DNA of 64,000 bases from Anastrepha obliqua. Its lineage: Eukaryota; Arthropoda; Insecta; Diptera; Tephritidae. Positions 13,301 through 22,486 of this stretch are shown here, one piece after another. The notes beneath the pieces were generated by a model. It searched no databases. It saw nothing but the letters and a program-made list of their open reading frames with translations, and was not told the origin of the DNA. Made by a program: the position numbers and the translations under genes. Each line of letters begins with the position of its first letter. Within the stretch, counting starts at the first letter, position 1. The stretch is from the NCBI RefSeq assembly GCF_027943255.1, contig NC_072896.1, forward strand, positions 3,534,001 to 3,598,000, in the 5' to 3' direction.

Positions 13301-16300
13301 TTGCAAAGCTTTTACGTTTCGTACAAAGGCGCGTGAAGCATATATTTAGGCGCTATAAAGTTGAGTGTGCATGTGTGGATGTGTGCGTGTGTCATAGGAG
13401 TGCATGTGTTAGGAGTTTTTGTAAATAATTGCGAATTTGAATTGAAATAAAGTGTTTGAGAAATAGTGTAAAATCGTAAGTGCTAAGGACTGCGCACCTG
13501 TACGAGTTTCATACTTGTCAGAGGTTTTAAATATATAATATCGGCCATTTTTTAGCTGCATGAGAACTATCGATATCGATAACTACGGCTTGAGAGCTGA
13601 GAATGACAAACTGTGTTGACATTTCTTTTCAGTAAGCCTTGAAAGTCATCAAGAACGTCAGAACCGCACTTCCAAATTGACTTATAAAAAAAATCAGTTC
13701 GCGAAGTTCATAAATCCCAGCTTATAATAAAAAAATGCATTCTAATAATATATTTGATTTGTAATATACTTTTAAGATTTCAGGCTGTTAAAAGCACCCA
13801 ATATTACATAATAATTAAAAAAAGTGAAGAAATAGAAATATTTTTTTTAACTCTTACTGCCTTCTTGCTTATTTTTTTTTTCAAAAATTTTAAATATACA
13901 CTGCGTTAAATAATTACAGCACAGGAATTTATTCACAATTTATTGGTTTCATATTTAATTATAATATTTTTTCATTGAAAAGAAAGTTCGTTCTTCTACA
14001 AAAACAAAATAAATCTAAATTTTAAACTTTGGGTAAAAATGTTTGGGTTTCTAACTTTTTTTTTTTCTGACGTTGTTGGGTGTTCTCTTTCATACAACAA
14101 AATGTAGAGCACTCGTTATACGCAGAGAATGCAACGCCAGCCAAAACAAGAATTATCAGAAAAAGCGCGATTTTTGAGTCTCCTCAAACTTGAACTTTAT
14201 TTGATCAAAGTTCAATGGGCTATCAAACCGCGTACTTGAAATTTTTCTAAAAGTTCTGATTAAAAATTTGTGTGATTGTTTCGATGACACCTACATGATT
14301 CCTACTTTCAGTATTTATAGAGGTTGGTCTCCATCTGGTATCGCTAGAGACCAAAAGGTCTATGCGTGGCTTGTTGCCAACCAGGCTAACCTAACCTAAC
14401 CTTTCGATGAAAGTTTGAAACTTTAATGAACTTTTATATTAATTTTGTAAAATCAACTGCATTTGCATGAAAAAATATCCAAAATAAATAAGAAACAAAT
14501 AAATTGCTTAAACATATCAGCAAGTCCTAGTGCTGTACTTATTTAACGCAGTGTAGATGGAACCAGTGGTATCCTGTCACCAAAGCCACCAACCAGTCCA
14601 TAGCATTTATGATTTAACGCTAGTTATTCGAACACAGTGTATATATATTCTAAATTTCGAAAAAACAGCTTCCATTCAATTAAGTACATTTGTATGCGTG
14701 TATGTGTGTGCGCACTTGCATAAATGTTTTCTTACTTACAGTGAAATTAAACTTTTCAATCCTTGAAACGCGTGCGCTGGCAATGATTTAAGGCCACAAT
14801 TTTGTAAATTCAAACGTTTCAATTTTCCAAGTCCATAAAATGCATTCGGATCAATATTAATGATGCTATTGTCGGATAAGGTTCTGTGAAAAATGAAAGA
14901 AAGAATTTAAGCATTTTAGAAGCTGAAAAAAATGCAAAATAAAACACGAATAAAATGTGGAAAATAGAAAATGAGCAAAACCTGCATCCCCTATTTGCAT
15001 CGAAAACAAGACGAAAGGACTATTCACACTTCGCCACCTCATCCTCGCCGAATGGGCATAATTAATTGCCAGCTGTGTTGAAATGTGGTAATAAAGTCAT
15101 TTATCTGCACAAAGTCCAATGTATCGAGGGTGAAGGAGGTGGCACTCAGTAAGCAAGTATGTATGCATGTCGCCTGAAGTGGAGCATCCAAGCGGGATAT
15201 ACTGGGTATTGAGCAGATGAATTGAGTTCACGAAGAGCAGCATCGAAAGTGTATTAGGTGCTGTGAATACTCATTTGCTGGTAAAGTGTGCATTATACTA
15301 TAAATGCAAAAGTGTGTGTGTGTGCGTGTGTGCAGGTATGCAATAATTATTTGTTAATTTCGTAAGTGCACAAATATATGTAAGTATGCACCTAAATATC
15401 GTAGCTTGAAACATATTGAGTGGGTCAGCAAATTACTTGAATTGCTAAGTCTTCCATTTTCCGCGAAATTTGAAAAGTCTTCTAACTCTTTGAACACATA
15501 TCGTGGGCATAAATAAATAAGTGTGAGAAACTTCCTCGTCCAAAAAAAAAAAAACGGGGAAAAATTAAAAATTAAAATAATTTTAACCGTTCACTTTTTC
15601 TAATATCGGGCAGTCTTTATAAAAATCATAATTAAGTTTATAAAAAAATATTATTAGATGTGTATAAGACGCGCTACAAAATTTATAAATCTTCTAACTT
15701 TATAAAATGCTCTTAAATGTTAAAACATTATATTGGTCTATGGTTTTTTTTTTTTGTTTTCTGGTTTCTGATTTCCTATGTATTTTTATGCACTGCTAAA
15801 ACATTGCTAAAACGTTTGATTTACGTCAGAAAAATGAAATATCCTCAGAAATATGTTTTTGAGAGTTTTAATTCCTCCCTTTCTCAAAAACGCCTGACGC
15901 GTTAGAGAATGAATTTAAGTAAACTCATTCGGATTTGTAATAAAAAAATTAAAAAAATTGGTGCATACACTTTTGTTGGGTGTTTGGTCGAGCTCCTTCT
16001 CCTATTTGTGGCGTGCATCTAGATGTTGTTCCACAATTTAACAGGACGCCAAATCTTGGAAAATACCCATGAAAGGAGGATCGACACACACCATCTTTTC
16101 GTCGACTTCAAAGCTGCATTCGACAGTACGAAAAGGAGTTACCTGTATGCCGCGATGTCTGAATTTGGTATCGCCACAAAACTAATACAGCTTTGCAAGA
16201 TGACGTTAGTCAACACCAGCAGCGTCGTCAGAATTGGGAAGGACTTCTCCGAGCCGTTTGATACCAAACGAGGTTTGAGACAGGGTGACTCGCTGTCGTG

Positions 16301-19300
16301 TGACTTCTTTAAATTGATGTTGGAGAGCATCGTACCAGCCGCAGAGCTTAATCGCGGAGGCACAATTTTTTATAAGAGCATGCAATTGTTGGCGTATGCC
16401 GATGATATCGACATCATCGGCTTTAATAACCGCGCTGTTAGTTCTGCCTTCTCCAAACTGGATAAAGAGGCAAAGTGGTGGTGAACGAGTACAAAACGAA
16501 GTACCTCCTGTCTTCAAACAAACAGTCGGCGAACTCGCGTATCAGCACCCACGTCGCTGTTGACAGTTATAATTTCGGGAACCAGCATTAACACCAATAA
16601 CAATGTCAGCCGTGAAATCCAACGTTGAATCTCTCTTGCCAACAAGTGCTACTTGTCCTCCTCCTTTGCGTTGGAAAGATCAGTGGGAGAAGGACTTGGC
16701 TTCACTTGGTGTGTTCAACTGGCGCCGGTTAGCACGAGAAAGAAACGACTGGCTTTAGGCGGTTATCGCGCGAATTAAAAAAGAACAAGAAATAACAGTA
16801 ACACCGAGAGGCATTTTTCCCCCGGTTTTTACGGGGCACTTTTGGCCAGCATCGGACTTAGTGCACGAAAAATATCGGAAATTTATTAATAAGCTGAAAA
16901 ATGTAGAAGTTTGTAAATAAACTTACAATTCCTCAAGGTTCGATACCATAAAAAATGTATTAGCCTCAAATGTTGTTATGTTGTTGTTGCCCAAATCTCT
17001 GCAAAATAGAGGAGAAAAATATTATATATAAAGCAATAGAATAGTACAATAAAATTTTCAATTCGATGGAGTTTGGTGGAAAACTAGAGCTATACATTTT
17101 TTCATTTGTTACTTCCGAATTGAAATCCTGGTAAGATTTCAGGTTTCGGCGTTTTAAAATTTTAGGGGTTTTTCTGAGAATAATAGCAGGCTAGATAACA
17201 TTACACCACAATTCAGCTTTCAAAATTATTCTACAAGTTATTGGAAAGCTTGAGTGCGATTGTATTGAGGATATTGGCCCAGAGTCGGTGGCTAGCTTCA
17301 CTGACGTTTCAAGATTCAATAATTTAGACGAGAGTGCCATCCACTAAAAGTGTTGCAGCTGAAGCGAATCATACGGCTGTCTGAGCACTGCAGTGTCTTT
17401 AAGTTGAACTATACAAGAAGTTACTTTGTGGGTCATCGACTAGCATAGCTAATCACTATCTAAGCTGACAGTCAAACTGCCATTAAATCTCTAATGGCTT
17501 GATTTCATCTACAGTAACGTTTGAATGTGAAGCTAACATATTCCGAATGAGTTGGCTAAGCGGTGCGTCACGAAGGTTTTCTAGTTTTCTAGGCTCAGAG
17601 AGATTTCTGGATATTGCATCGCGGATGAGCTCGATACGAGGCACTTAATCCTAAATCGGTCAACTCTGCCCAGTATGTGGGTATCTCTTTGCCTTCAAGC
17701 AAGCTGCAGATTTGGTCGGTAAAAATCGCACAGGACAACTATAGATGGGCCATGTAAAGCCAACTTCTGGGAAAACTAGACAATTTTGGCCGTGACTATT
17801 TGAAAACAAAAACATGTATCTCGACCGACCTTCCATTAGTAGAGTAGTTGGTATCATCACAGGGCACTGTCTAATGGAAACATATGGAACTAACTAAAGA
17901 AAACCCAAAATATATATGTAATTTCTTCAAGTTCTTAAGGCTTTCTGTTTGTAAAATCGTAGCAAAATCTTTAATTGATCAGAAAAGAGTGAAGTTACAA
18001 ATCTTTTAAGGCTAAAAGTACTGCAGAACCAGTTTTTTTAACAATAAATATAGATTTTGAGGGAATTTGAATAACCATTGTGTGTTGCGCTCGGCCAGAT
18101 CTATATAACTTGTTATTATTTTGCAGCACCGTGCAATTATAAGCATTCATTCAAGTACTTACAGCGTAACAACATCGCCTGGCAGCTCCACCGGCACCGC
18201 CACAATGCCAATACCGCGGCAGCTCAACGATAGCCGCTCTAAAGTGCCTGTGCAATGGCAATGCTTCTGCGTCCACACTTCACAAACGCCATGCAGCGTG
18301 CGCGGCTCCCGATCTGCTGAGGCGCTGGCTGATGGCGTTGCAAGTCCACTATCAAGTGAGGATGGCTTATCAGCGGATGCTGCCGATGGGGTACTGCTTG
18401 CGCTGGCTGCCTGCACACTGTCATGATACTCCTGCAGTGTTTGCTCGTAAAGCAATTGCGCCTCCTTTTCTGGATCAACAGAAGGCAGCACGACATTCTC
18501 GCGAATGTGCTCGGGCATACTGATGGCGATGCGTTTCGTTTGCTTGCTGCCAGTGGCATTACCACCGATTGTATTGAGGTCTTCTGTATCAGATTGCGGT
18601 GGATGTGGAGAGAAGCTGTTGCTATTGTTAATGCTGTGGCTCACTCCCTGAGTGACACTTCCATTTAACGCCAGCGATTTACCACTCGGTTTGTCACTTG
18701 ATTGATTGGAGCTCATTGGCGTGAAGGTTGCATTGGTGGAGGTTTCCAATGGTGACTGTGTGTTGTTTATATTGTTATTGTTACTTATGTTATAACTGTG
18801 ATTACTACCGCTATTTACACTGCTACTGCTACTACTACTACTATTTTTACTAATACTAATACTGTTGCTGGCACTCGCTGGCTTTGAGCCCACGGTTGCA
18901 ATCTGCTCAACCGCTTCTTTGGTTTCCTCTATTAAATTCTCGCTTACAAATATTTTTTCTACCAACTGCTTAACTTCGCGTTCTACGGCGTTCAGTGCAT
19001 TGCTCTCAGCTGTGGTAAAGGCTGTAGGCCTTCGCCCATCTCCGTGCAACATCTCTGCGCTTATCACCAGTTTGTGCAATGCATGCGCTTGCAGTAGCTG
19101 CAACACACACATCACCAATACAAATATCACCGAGTCTTTGAGTAGAAGCCAAGAGTGCGTGCGATTGCCGCGTCCCCGGCTAATGGCCATGCCGTCACCA
19201 GTACACTTGACGACCGCTTTTCCGCTACACCAGACGCAAGATCTCTTCGCTTCTTTCTCGCTCTTCTTCTTGACTTTAATTGCCACTTGTGGCCGTAAAC

Positions 19301-19373
19301 TGGATAATTGGTTGAGTTTCTCTTTTTGTTGTTTTTGTAATTCGAATCGACTCTGATTGATGCTGTCAAGCAT
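1241..19373 (-). CDS. rk: rickets / LGR2 bursicon receptor gene, 5' half (seven exons; continues beyond coordinate 1)
   Basis: Composite of seven exons read on the minus strand: 18163-19373, 16927-16998, 14740-14883, 12868-13011, 7411-7482, 6665-6736, 1241-1309. All six internal junctions split a leucine codon after its second base, so every intron is phase 2, and the spliced reading frame stays open for about 594 residues. The order is signal segment, Ser/Asn-rich spacer, cysteine-rich LRR cap, then LRRs. The repeat wording (for example LDLGNNNIT, LKRNQIMKIS, LRLEGNLFYRIP) matches what I know of insect LGR2. In flies the family is a plasma-membrane G-protein coupled receptor for bursicon that drives cuticle tanning and wing expansion through cAMP. 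The missing 3' part should carry more LRRs, the hinge and seven membrane helices. Assignment is by recognition of the repeat sequences, not by a search. Confidence 0.9.
1616..1862 (-). repeat. decayed SINE-like interspersed repeat
   Basis: A block of mixed composition inside an AT-rich intron. It starts GGTGTCTGGCCGAGC near 1634, a phrase that recurs as GGTGTTTGGTCGAGC near 15980, so a dispersed repeat is supported within the window. Read on the minus strand the right end has GGTTCAAAACTCC, which resembles a degraded Pol III B box. That suggests a tRNA-derived SINE (inference). A 95-residue open frame on the plus strand here is probably fortuitous. Confidence 0.4.
3100..3575. repeat. MITE-like repeat, family with TTAAGGGGG ends
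   Basis: On the minus strand the right edge begins TTAAGGGGGGGTAGGG. The interior shares the theme AATCGGTTGA, then a GCACCGAC-type motif, then GTCGTTTCGGGAAAAACGCG, with the copy at 11736-12450. The left edge is a poly-C run at 3124-3135 and is not resolved. It looks like a non-autonomous DNA element in an rk intron. There is no coding capacity; the 127-residue open frame through it is fortuitous. Confidence 0.45.
5697..5930 (+). repeat. 3' tail of a dispersed retroelement
   Basis: The block starts ATACCCGGCGCGCGTTGC and runs through CGCCACCTGGTGGGGAGTG and CAATCGGTACAGTAGTTTTT to a run of ATTCATTTTTATATATA. This wording, a GC-rich start ending in an AT-rich repeat, is familiar from 3' tails of non-LTR elements in insect genomes. 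I cannot name the clade from the tail alone. It lies within an rk intron. Confidence 0.4.
6665..6736 (-). CDS. rk: rk exon 6 (LRR)
   Basis: A 72-nt exon with acceptor AG at 6737-6738 and donor GTAAGT at 6659-6664 (minus strand). It encodes LLLKRNQIMKISSGAFANLT followed by ALKVL, one full leucine-rich repeat. An open frame overlapping here on the same strand is only the exon plus intron read-through. The repeat wording was one of the strongest cues for rk. Confidence 0.9.
7411..7482 (-). CDS. rk: rk exon 5 (LRR)
   Basis: A 72-nt exon with acceptor AG at 7483-7484 preceded by TTTCAC, and donor GTAAGT at 7405-7410. It encodes LNLGSNLLTIINDDDFPRMP followed by NLIVL, one leucine-rich repeat. It is too short to appear in a simple ORF scan and was found by looking for phase-2 LRR codons between splice sites. 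Confidence 0.9.
8981..9664 (+). mobile_element. Tc1-like element, internally deleted, with TA target duplication
   Basis: The inverted ends are CAGTCTGTGTCAGAAGAAAA on the left and the complement of TTTTTTTTGACACAGACTG on the right, flanked by TA at 8979-8980 and 9665-9666. Inside on the plus strand is a short amino-terminal transposase piece starting MSQKYAKRFKAV near 9131, with helix-turn-helix-like text. Near 9560 is the Tc1 signature SPDANPIENVW, which carries the third catalytic region. The middle of the transposase is missing, so this is a dead, cross-mobilisable derivative at best. Confidence 0.85.
9671..10860 (-). mobile_element. DD37D (maT-type) mariner with 26-bp perfect inverted repeats
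   Basis: The ends are perfect 26-bp inverted repeats starting CAGGGTGAACGATATGAAGT, with TA duplications at 9669-9670 and 10861-10862. The minus strand encodes an amino-terminal piece (10453-10722: MEFKRNNVIVLYLAGKSQPA, then an RSGRKMAREL helix-turn-helix) and a carboxy-terminal piece (9790-10143). The latter has the second Asp in FQQDSAPSHKA and the third in SPDANPMDYSIW with 37 residues between them. The part between 10143 and 10453 is frame-broken. Length 1,190 bp is close to full size, so this was a complete element that has decayed by frameshift. Perfect ends suggest it is fairly recent. Confidence 0.88.
11736..12450. repeat. MITE with TTAAGGGGG-type ends
   Basis: The left end TTAAGGGGGTATTCTAGTCT and the right end (complement of CTAGACTAGAATTCTTTAC) form an imperfect inverted repeat of about 20 bp centred on ATTCTAGTCTAG. 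The interior shares text with the repeat at 3100-3575 (AATCGGTTGA, GTGCCGACC, GTTTCGACAAAAACACG). There is no transposase. It lies within rk intron 4. Confidence 0.6.
12868..13011 (-). CDS. rk: rk exon 4 (two LRRs)
   Basis: A 144-nt exon with donor GTGAGC at 12862-12867. It encodes LQLNGNALASMDTDSLQHLP, then KLRTLRLEGNLFYRIP and NALAGLKTLEAL, two leucine-rich repeats. The only acceptor that keeps the frame is AG at 13012-13013, because an in-frame TAA lies eight bases further upstream. That acceptor is preceded by A-rich rather than pyrimidine-rich sequence, which is odd. The plus-strand open frame across this exon is its shadow. Confidence 0.85.
13899..14553. mobile_element. Tc1-type MITE with TA duplication
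   Basis: The left end CACTGCGTTAAATAATTACA and the right end (complement of TGTACTTATTTAACGCAGTG) are inverted repeats, with TA at 13897-13898 and 14554-14555. The 655-bp interior has no transposase that I can read. It is itself interrupted by a retroelement tail (about 14320-14402). It lies in rk intron 3. Confidence 0.75.
14320..14402 (+). repeat. non-LTR retroelement 3' tail ending in (CTAAC)n
   Basis: The block runs from AGGTTGGTCTCCATCTGGTA to TGTTGCCAACCAGG and ends with CTAACCTAACCTAACCT. A GC-richer block ending in a short simple repeat is the usual look of a target-primed LINE or SINE 3' end (inference). It sits inside the MITE at 13899-14553. Confidence 0.45.
14740..14883 (-). CDS. 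rk: rk exon 3 (two LRRs)
   Basis: A 144-nt exon with acceptor AG at 14884-14885 after TTTTTCAC, and donor GTAAGT at 14734-14739. It encodes LTLSDNSIINIDPNAFYGLG, KLKRLNLQNCGLKSLP and AHAFQGLKSLISL, two leucine-rich repeats in one exon. The fused length (2 x 72) suggests loss of an intron between two ancestral single-repeat exons (inference). Confidence 0.9.
16023..16800 (+). pseudogene. LINE reverse transcriptase fragment
   Basis: The open frame 16023-16484 carries reverse transcriptase motifs in order: HHLFVDFKAAFDS (motif A), GLRQGDSLSCDFF (motif B) and LLAYADDIDIIG (motif C, catalytic YADD). Downstream, broken frames continue into a carboxy-terminal phrase FNWRRLARERNDW near 16715, typical of the end of such ORF2 proteins. 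The 5' edge (15968-16034) matches the dispersed repeat phrase seen near 1634. The copy is truncated at both ends and lies in rk intron 2, antisense to rk. Confidence 0.85.
16927..16998 (-). CDS. rk: rk exon 2 (LRR)
   Basis: A 72-nt exon with acceptor AG at 16999-17000 after ATTTTGC, and donor GTAAGT at 16921-16926. It encodes LDLGNNNITTFEANTFFMVS followed by NLEEL, the first regular leucine-rich repeat after the cysteine-rich cap. Phase 2 matches exon 1 exactly. Confidence 0.92.
17450..17885 (+). pseudogene. LINE RNase H / carboxy-terminal fragment
   Basis: Across broken plus-strand frames there are RNase H-like phrases: SQTAIKSLMA near 17467, then ADELDTRHLILNRS near 17625, LPSMWVSL near 17665, and a tail with RPTFH and GTC-type text near 17825. 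In Jockey-type LINEs this order marks the end of ORF2. There are many stops. It lies within rk intron 1, antisense to rk. Confidence 0.6.
18163..19373 (-). CDS. rk: rk exon 1: start, signal segment, Ser/Asn-rich spacer and LRR N-terminal cap
   Basis: A 1,211-nt exon encoding 403 codons plus two bases, ending at donor GTAAGT (18157-18162). ATG at 19371-19373 follows an in-frame TGA two codons upstream, so no coding exon lies 5' of it. A hydrophobic stretch at residues 80-98 (VIFVLVMCVLQLLQAHAL) looks like a signal peptide. Met62 is therefore an alternative start that would place it amino-terminally. Residues about 170-200 are low complexity (a run of nine Ser, then Asn-rich). Residues about 370-403 hold the cysteine cap with CHCTG and LSCRGIGIVAVP, directly before the first LRR. 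The long plus-strand open frames over this exon are shadows. Confidence 0.9.
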
Positions 19374-20454
19374 TTGTCATTTAATGACAGTTGTGTGTGC
19401 AACGCGTTTCGCGCACATGTCGACAAATCTACGCGGCCAGTTAGCGCCAGCTGCGAAACCAATACAAATTTCGTTGGTGGTGGTGGATAGAGCGGAGAGT
19501 TCTGTAGAAGTTCAGTGGATGCTGTGGGGTATTTTATGAGCTAATTGAAATGCTTCCTTTTCTATTTCCTTGCCGATGTATATTTTTATTTTATTTGTAT
19601 TTTTTAAGTGTGAAAGTTTTGCCCTCTGCTTCTGTTCTGTGCCACAGTTTAAGGGATTTCGCGGTGCTTGATGAATAAACTTCGCGCTGATTTATGGGAA
19701 CTAAAAGAGAAAAATAAATGGTATTACCAATTTTTATAAGAAAAAGTGTGTATGTGTGTGTAGATGTATAGGTGTGTACATGTATTCGGTTTAATAAGAC
19801 AAACGGTTTGGTTATATTAAAATGAGAGTTTTCCAAAAAAAAAAAGGTAAATAAATAGACAGCAATTTGCAACAAAACGCAACCTTTTTTTACATCGCAA
19901 GGCGCTGCCAATGAAATATGTTACAGAAGCTGATACAAAAGCTGACGTACGTTGCCTTAAAAGTTGTTTTGAATTTTCTTAGTAGTTGACGCATTTAAAA
20001 TATGAAAATCATTGCATCTAAGTGATAGCATACGAAAATGTTCATGCTTTAATTTCACTTTTTTGCTTGATGCATAACCATCGCAAGTAATATAATATAC
20101 TGCCCGGATAATTCTTTACACTAACTAGCCCTCTTTTAGTCCTTTGGGCGAATTAAAAAAAAAAAAATATTCTGAAAGAAATATACATATGTATTACGGT
20201 AAGGTTTTCATAATTGTTCAAAAAAATGATAGCAAAATAATAACACAAAAAAACAAAATCGCACTTTTTGTCTGATGAATGACTTTTGATACTTGATGTT
20301 TACTAATTTGACAACGCTGATTCTAAATATACCCTTATTTTTTTTTTGTAACAGCTCTTGTTTACGAGTTATAGCTATCACAAAAAATCACTATAATTCA
20401 GTGTTAATTGACGAATATTTAAACAAATATTAAGTTTTCTTAATATTATTTGTT
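19374..20454. other. 5' flank of rk
   Basis: Here I expect the rk 5' UTR and promoter on the minus strand, but no TATA box, initiator or 5' UTR exon can be placed with confidence. There is a short GT-rich tract at 19745-19780 and A/T runs. No protein-coding signal is seen. Confidence 0.4.
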
Positions 20455-20737
20455 ATGGCATCGTCAAAACGAGTTTGTATAAATGACCGGAATAGTTTTT
20501 GTTTTATTTGCTGAGAGTATATGTTTCAAGAAAACCGTTTGAATGTGACACCGTTCGTCAATGAGGCGTACAAAAATTACTTCGGTCACCCAATGGAAAT
20601 GAAAAATAAGCCTTGGATTCCACAAAAGGTATGCAGAACGTGCGTTGAGTTTCTACGTTTGTGGACGAATAAGAAAAGGAATAAATTTAGATACGAAACT
20701 GCTATGATCTGGATTGAACCTGTAAACCACCACGACG

Positions 20738-21170
20738 GTTACCGTACACTTTTCCCAATCCATTTTTCCCAAAAGTCATTTTTCCCAAATTTTTTGTTCC
20801 CAATAAAATAACTCCCAAACCAATTTTCCCAAAACCATTTTTCCCAATTCAATTAAAATCCTATTTTTCCCAAACTTATTTTTTTTTTTCGTAGAACACT
20901 TTTTCGCATGGGCGGCCTTCGGCCGCGCTTCAAAAAAATAACCCTCATCAGTCCGACTCCAGCTACGCAATCCACCGTATTTTTGCGTAGAACTCCTCTA
21001 AAGAATTTATTTTATTGGGAACAAAAGTTTTGGGAAAAATGACTTTTGGGAAAAAAGTCTTGGGAAAAACAGTTTGAATGAAAAAATTTGGGAACATTTG
21101 CCTTTGGGAAAAGTAAGCATTGTGAAAAAAGTTTTGGGAAAAATGGATTGGGAAAACTGGTCGGCAACGC
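20738..21170. mobile_element. foldback element with 9-bp target duplication
   Basis: It is flanked by ACCACGACG at 20729-20737 and again at 21171-21179; removing the element plus one copy restores the host reading frame (NHHDDCYFC). Both arms consist of a degenerate repeat with core TTTTCCCAA on the left and its complement TTGGGAAAA on the right. The outer 25 bp or so are inverted, for example TTTTCCCAATCCATTTTTCC. The middle (about 20880-20990) includes a GC-rich hairpin GCGGCCTTCGGCCGC. Long arms of tandem sub-repeats plus 9-bp duplications are the known features of Drosophila FB elements. There is no coding capacity. Confidence 0.8.
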
Positions 21171-21670
21171 ACCACGACGACTGTTATTTTTGTATGGTAA
21201 AAATAACTGGCATTAACCGAAAAAATCGAGGCAAATGGGAATATCCTTCCATACGATCCACACATAGACGTGTTTGGAGCCCTACCATGTCATTTGAACC
21301 TCACCCTGGTGCTTCACAGGAAGAACCTTTACATTTTGAGGCAAAAAAGACAATAGCGATAGTGACTTTGATTGTGACCTGGGAACACCAAAACCATTTA
21401 ACCAAGATGATTTAAACGACCTCATCAGAGATCTGGGACTGTCAAAGACTGGTTCAGAAATTTTGGCGTCTAGATTAAAAGAAAGGAACTTAGTTACAAA
21501 AGAAACTAAAATTTCTTACTATCGCAGAAGAGAGCAAACTTTCCTCGAATATTTTCCTGAAGAAGATGACTTTGTATTTTGTAAAAATGTACCTGATTTA
21601 ATGGCTGCAATGGGATTACAAAACTACATTTCTAGTGAGTGGCGTTTATTTATAGATTCATCAAAATGGA

Positions 21671-22081
21671 AGTTAAGGTGCTCCCTTCAGGGAGCACCAA
21701 AAAATTAAAGTTGGGGGCCAACCACTTGGCCCCTTTTCCATACTTACTCCTGTTTTACAGCAAGTGAAAATACGTTGCGGTTTTCTTCAGTCCAGAACTA
21801 CGAGTGTCTTGACAATTTATTCTTATGCTTAAGCTAAGCTAATTCTTAATCTAACATATTGCTGACATAGCGGTTCACACGGTGCAGCGGCGGTTATATA
21901 CTAACGCTGCTGCGCATGTGTCATCTGATACGCATTGCTAGCGAATCGCAGTCAGGTAGCTGCCTTAATTTGCTGACATAGCGGTTCACACGGTGCAGCG
22001 GCGGTTATATACTAACGCTGCTGCGCATGTGTCATCTGATACGCATTGCTAGCGTATTGCAGTCAGGTAGCTGCCTTAACT
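21671..22081 (-). repeat. 3' LTR of the errantivirus-type element (411 bp)
   Basis: It holds a 111-bp tandem duplication (21861-21971 and 21972-22081) that the other LTR lacks. Apart from that I see a single C/T difference (21788 versus 26205). Two perfect hairpins lie at the low-coordinate end: GGTGCTCCC-TTCA-GGGAGCACC (loop TTCA) and GGGGCCAA-CCAC-TTGGCCCC. On the minus strand, TATATAA occurs twice (22005-22011 and 21894-21900), followed by AATAAA at 21816-21821. Confidence 0.85.
21816..21821 (-). terminator. LTR polyadenylation signal
   Basis: AATAAA on the minus strand in the 3' LTR, downstream of the TATA motifs in the order expected for U3-R. The same signal is at 26233-26238 in the other LTR. 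Confidence 0.55.
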
Positions 22082-22095
22082 CCTCCCCCTTTAAA
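22082..22095 (-). other. polypurine tract
   Basis: On the minus strand AAAGGGGGAGG directly precedes the 3' LTR start AGTTAAGG. That is the plus-strand primer position of an LTR retroelement. It overlaps the stop region of the env remnant, so env ends at the tract. Confidence 0.75.
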
Positions 22096-22465
22096 GATCT
22101 GCGTCCCGCAGATGACAGCGTTGTAGCCGGGGGGCTTCAGTTGTGGCGGAGGAAGCAGGAAATTGATGAATTTCAGCCACCCTAACAATTCTGGGTATAT
22201 CTACTCCTGAGGTGATTTTCCGCCAGATCATATAGCAGGCTGATGCTAAAATTATAAGGACAATTCCGTCCGTTGCCCAAGAGAGGTGAAAATTCCAGGA
22301 AAGCTTCTTAAGTTGATTTATGTTGTCCAGACTAAGTCCATGAATGTAGGATAAGCTACCCTTTAAGCCATCATTTGTGACATTTGACAAAACAGATGGT
22401 AGTACTTGTGAAGTTCTAGCAATCGTATTCTGCGGCTTCAACCAGGTTCTGATATGGTAAGGCAT
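22091..22465 (-). pseudogene. errantivirus env remnant, carboxy-terminal part
   Basis: A 124-residue open frame with one membrane segment at about residues 64-82 (core VLIILASACYMIW) and a basic cytoplasmic tail of some 40 residues. That is the layout of the membrane end of an insect retroviral envelope glycoprotein. It is in a different frame from the upstream part (22487-23152), so the gene is broken by a frameshift between about 22466 and 22490. Its stop codon lies at the polypurine tract. No functional protein is expected from this copy. Confidence 0.7.
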
Positions 22466-22486
22466 TCTCTTCGAAAATTATTCTTT

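Noticed and set aside
14385..14402. Telomere-like CTAACC repeat
   Set aside because: Only about three units, and Diptera lack TTAGG telomeres. A retroelement tail fits better.
18121..19356. Several plus-strand open frames (up to 163 residues)
   Set aside because: All overlap rk exon 1 on the opposite strand and have no domain; they are shadows of the coding exon.
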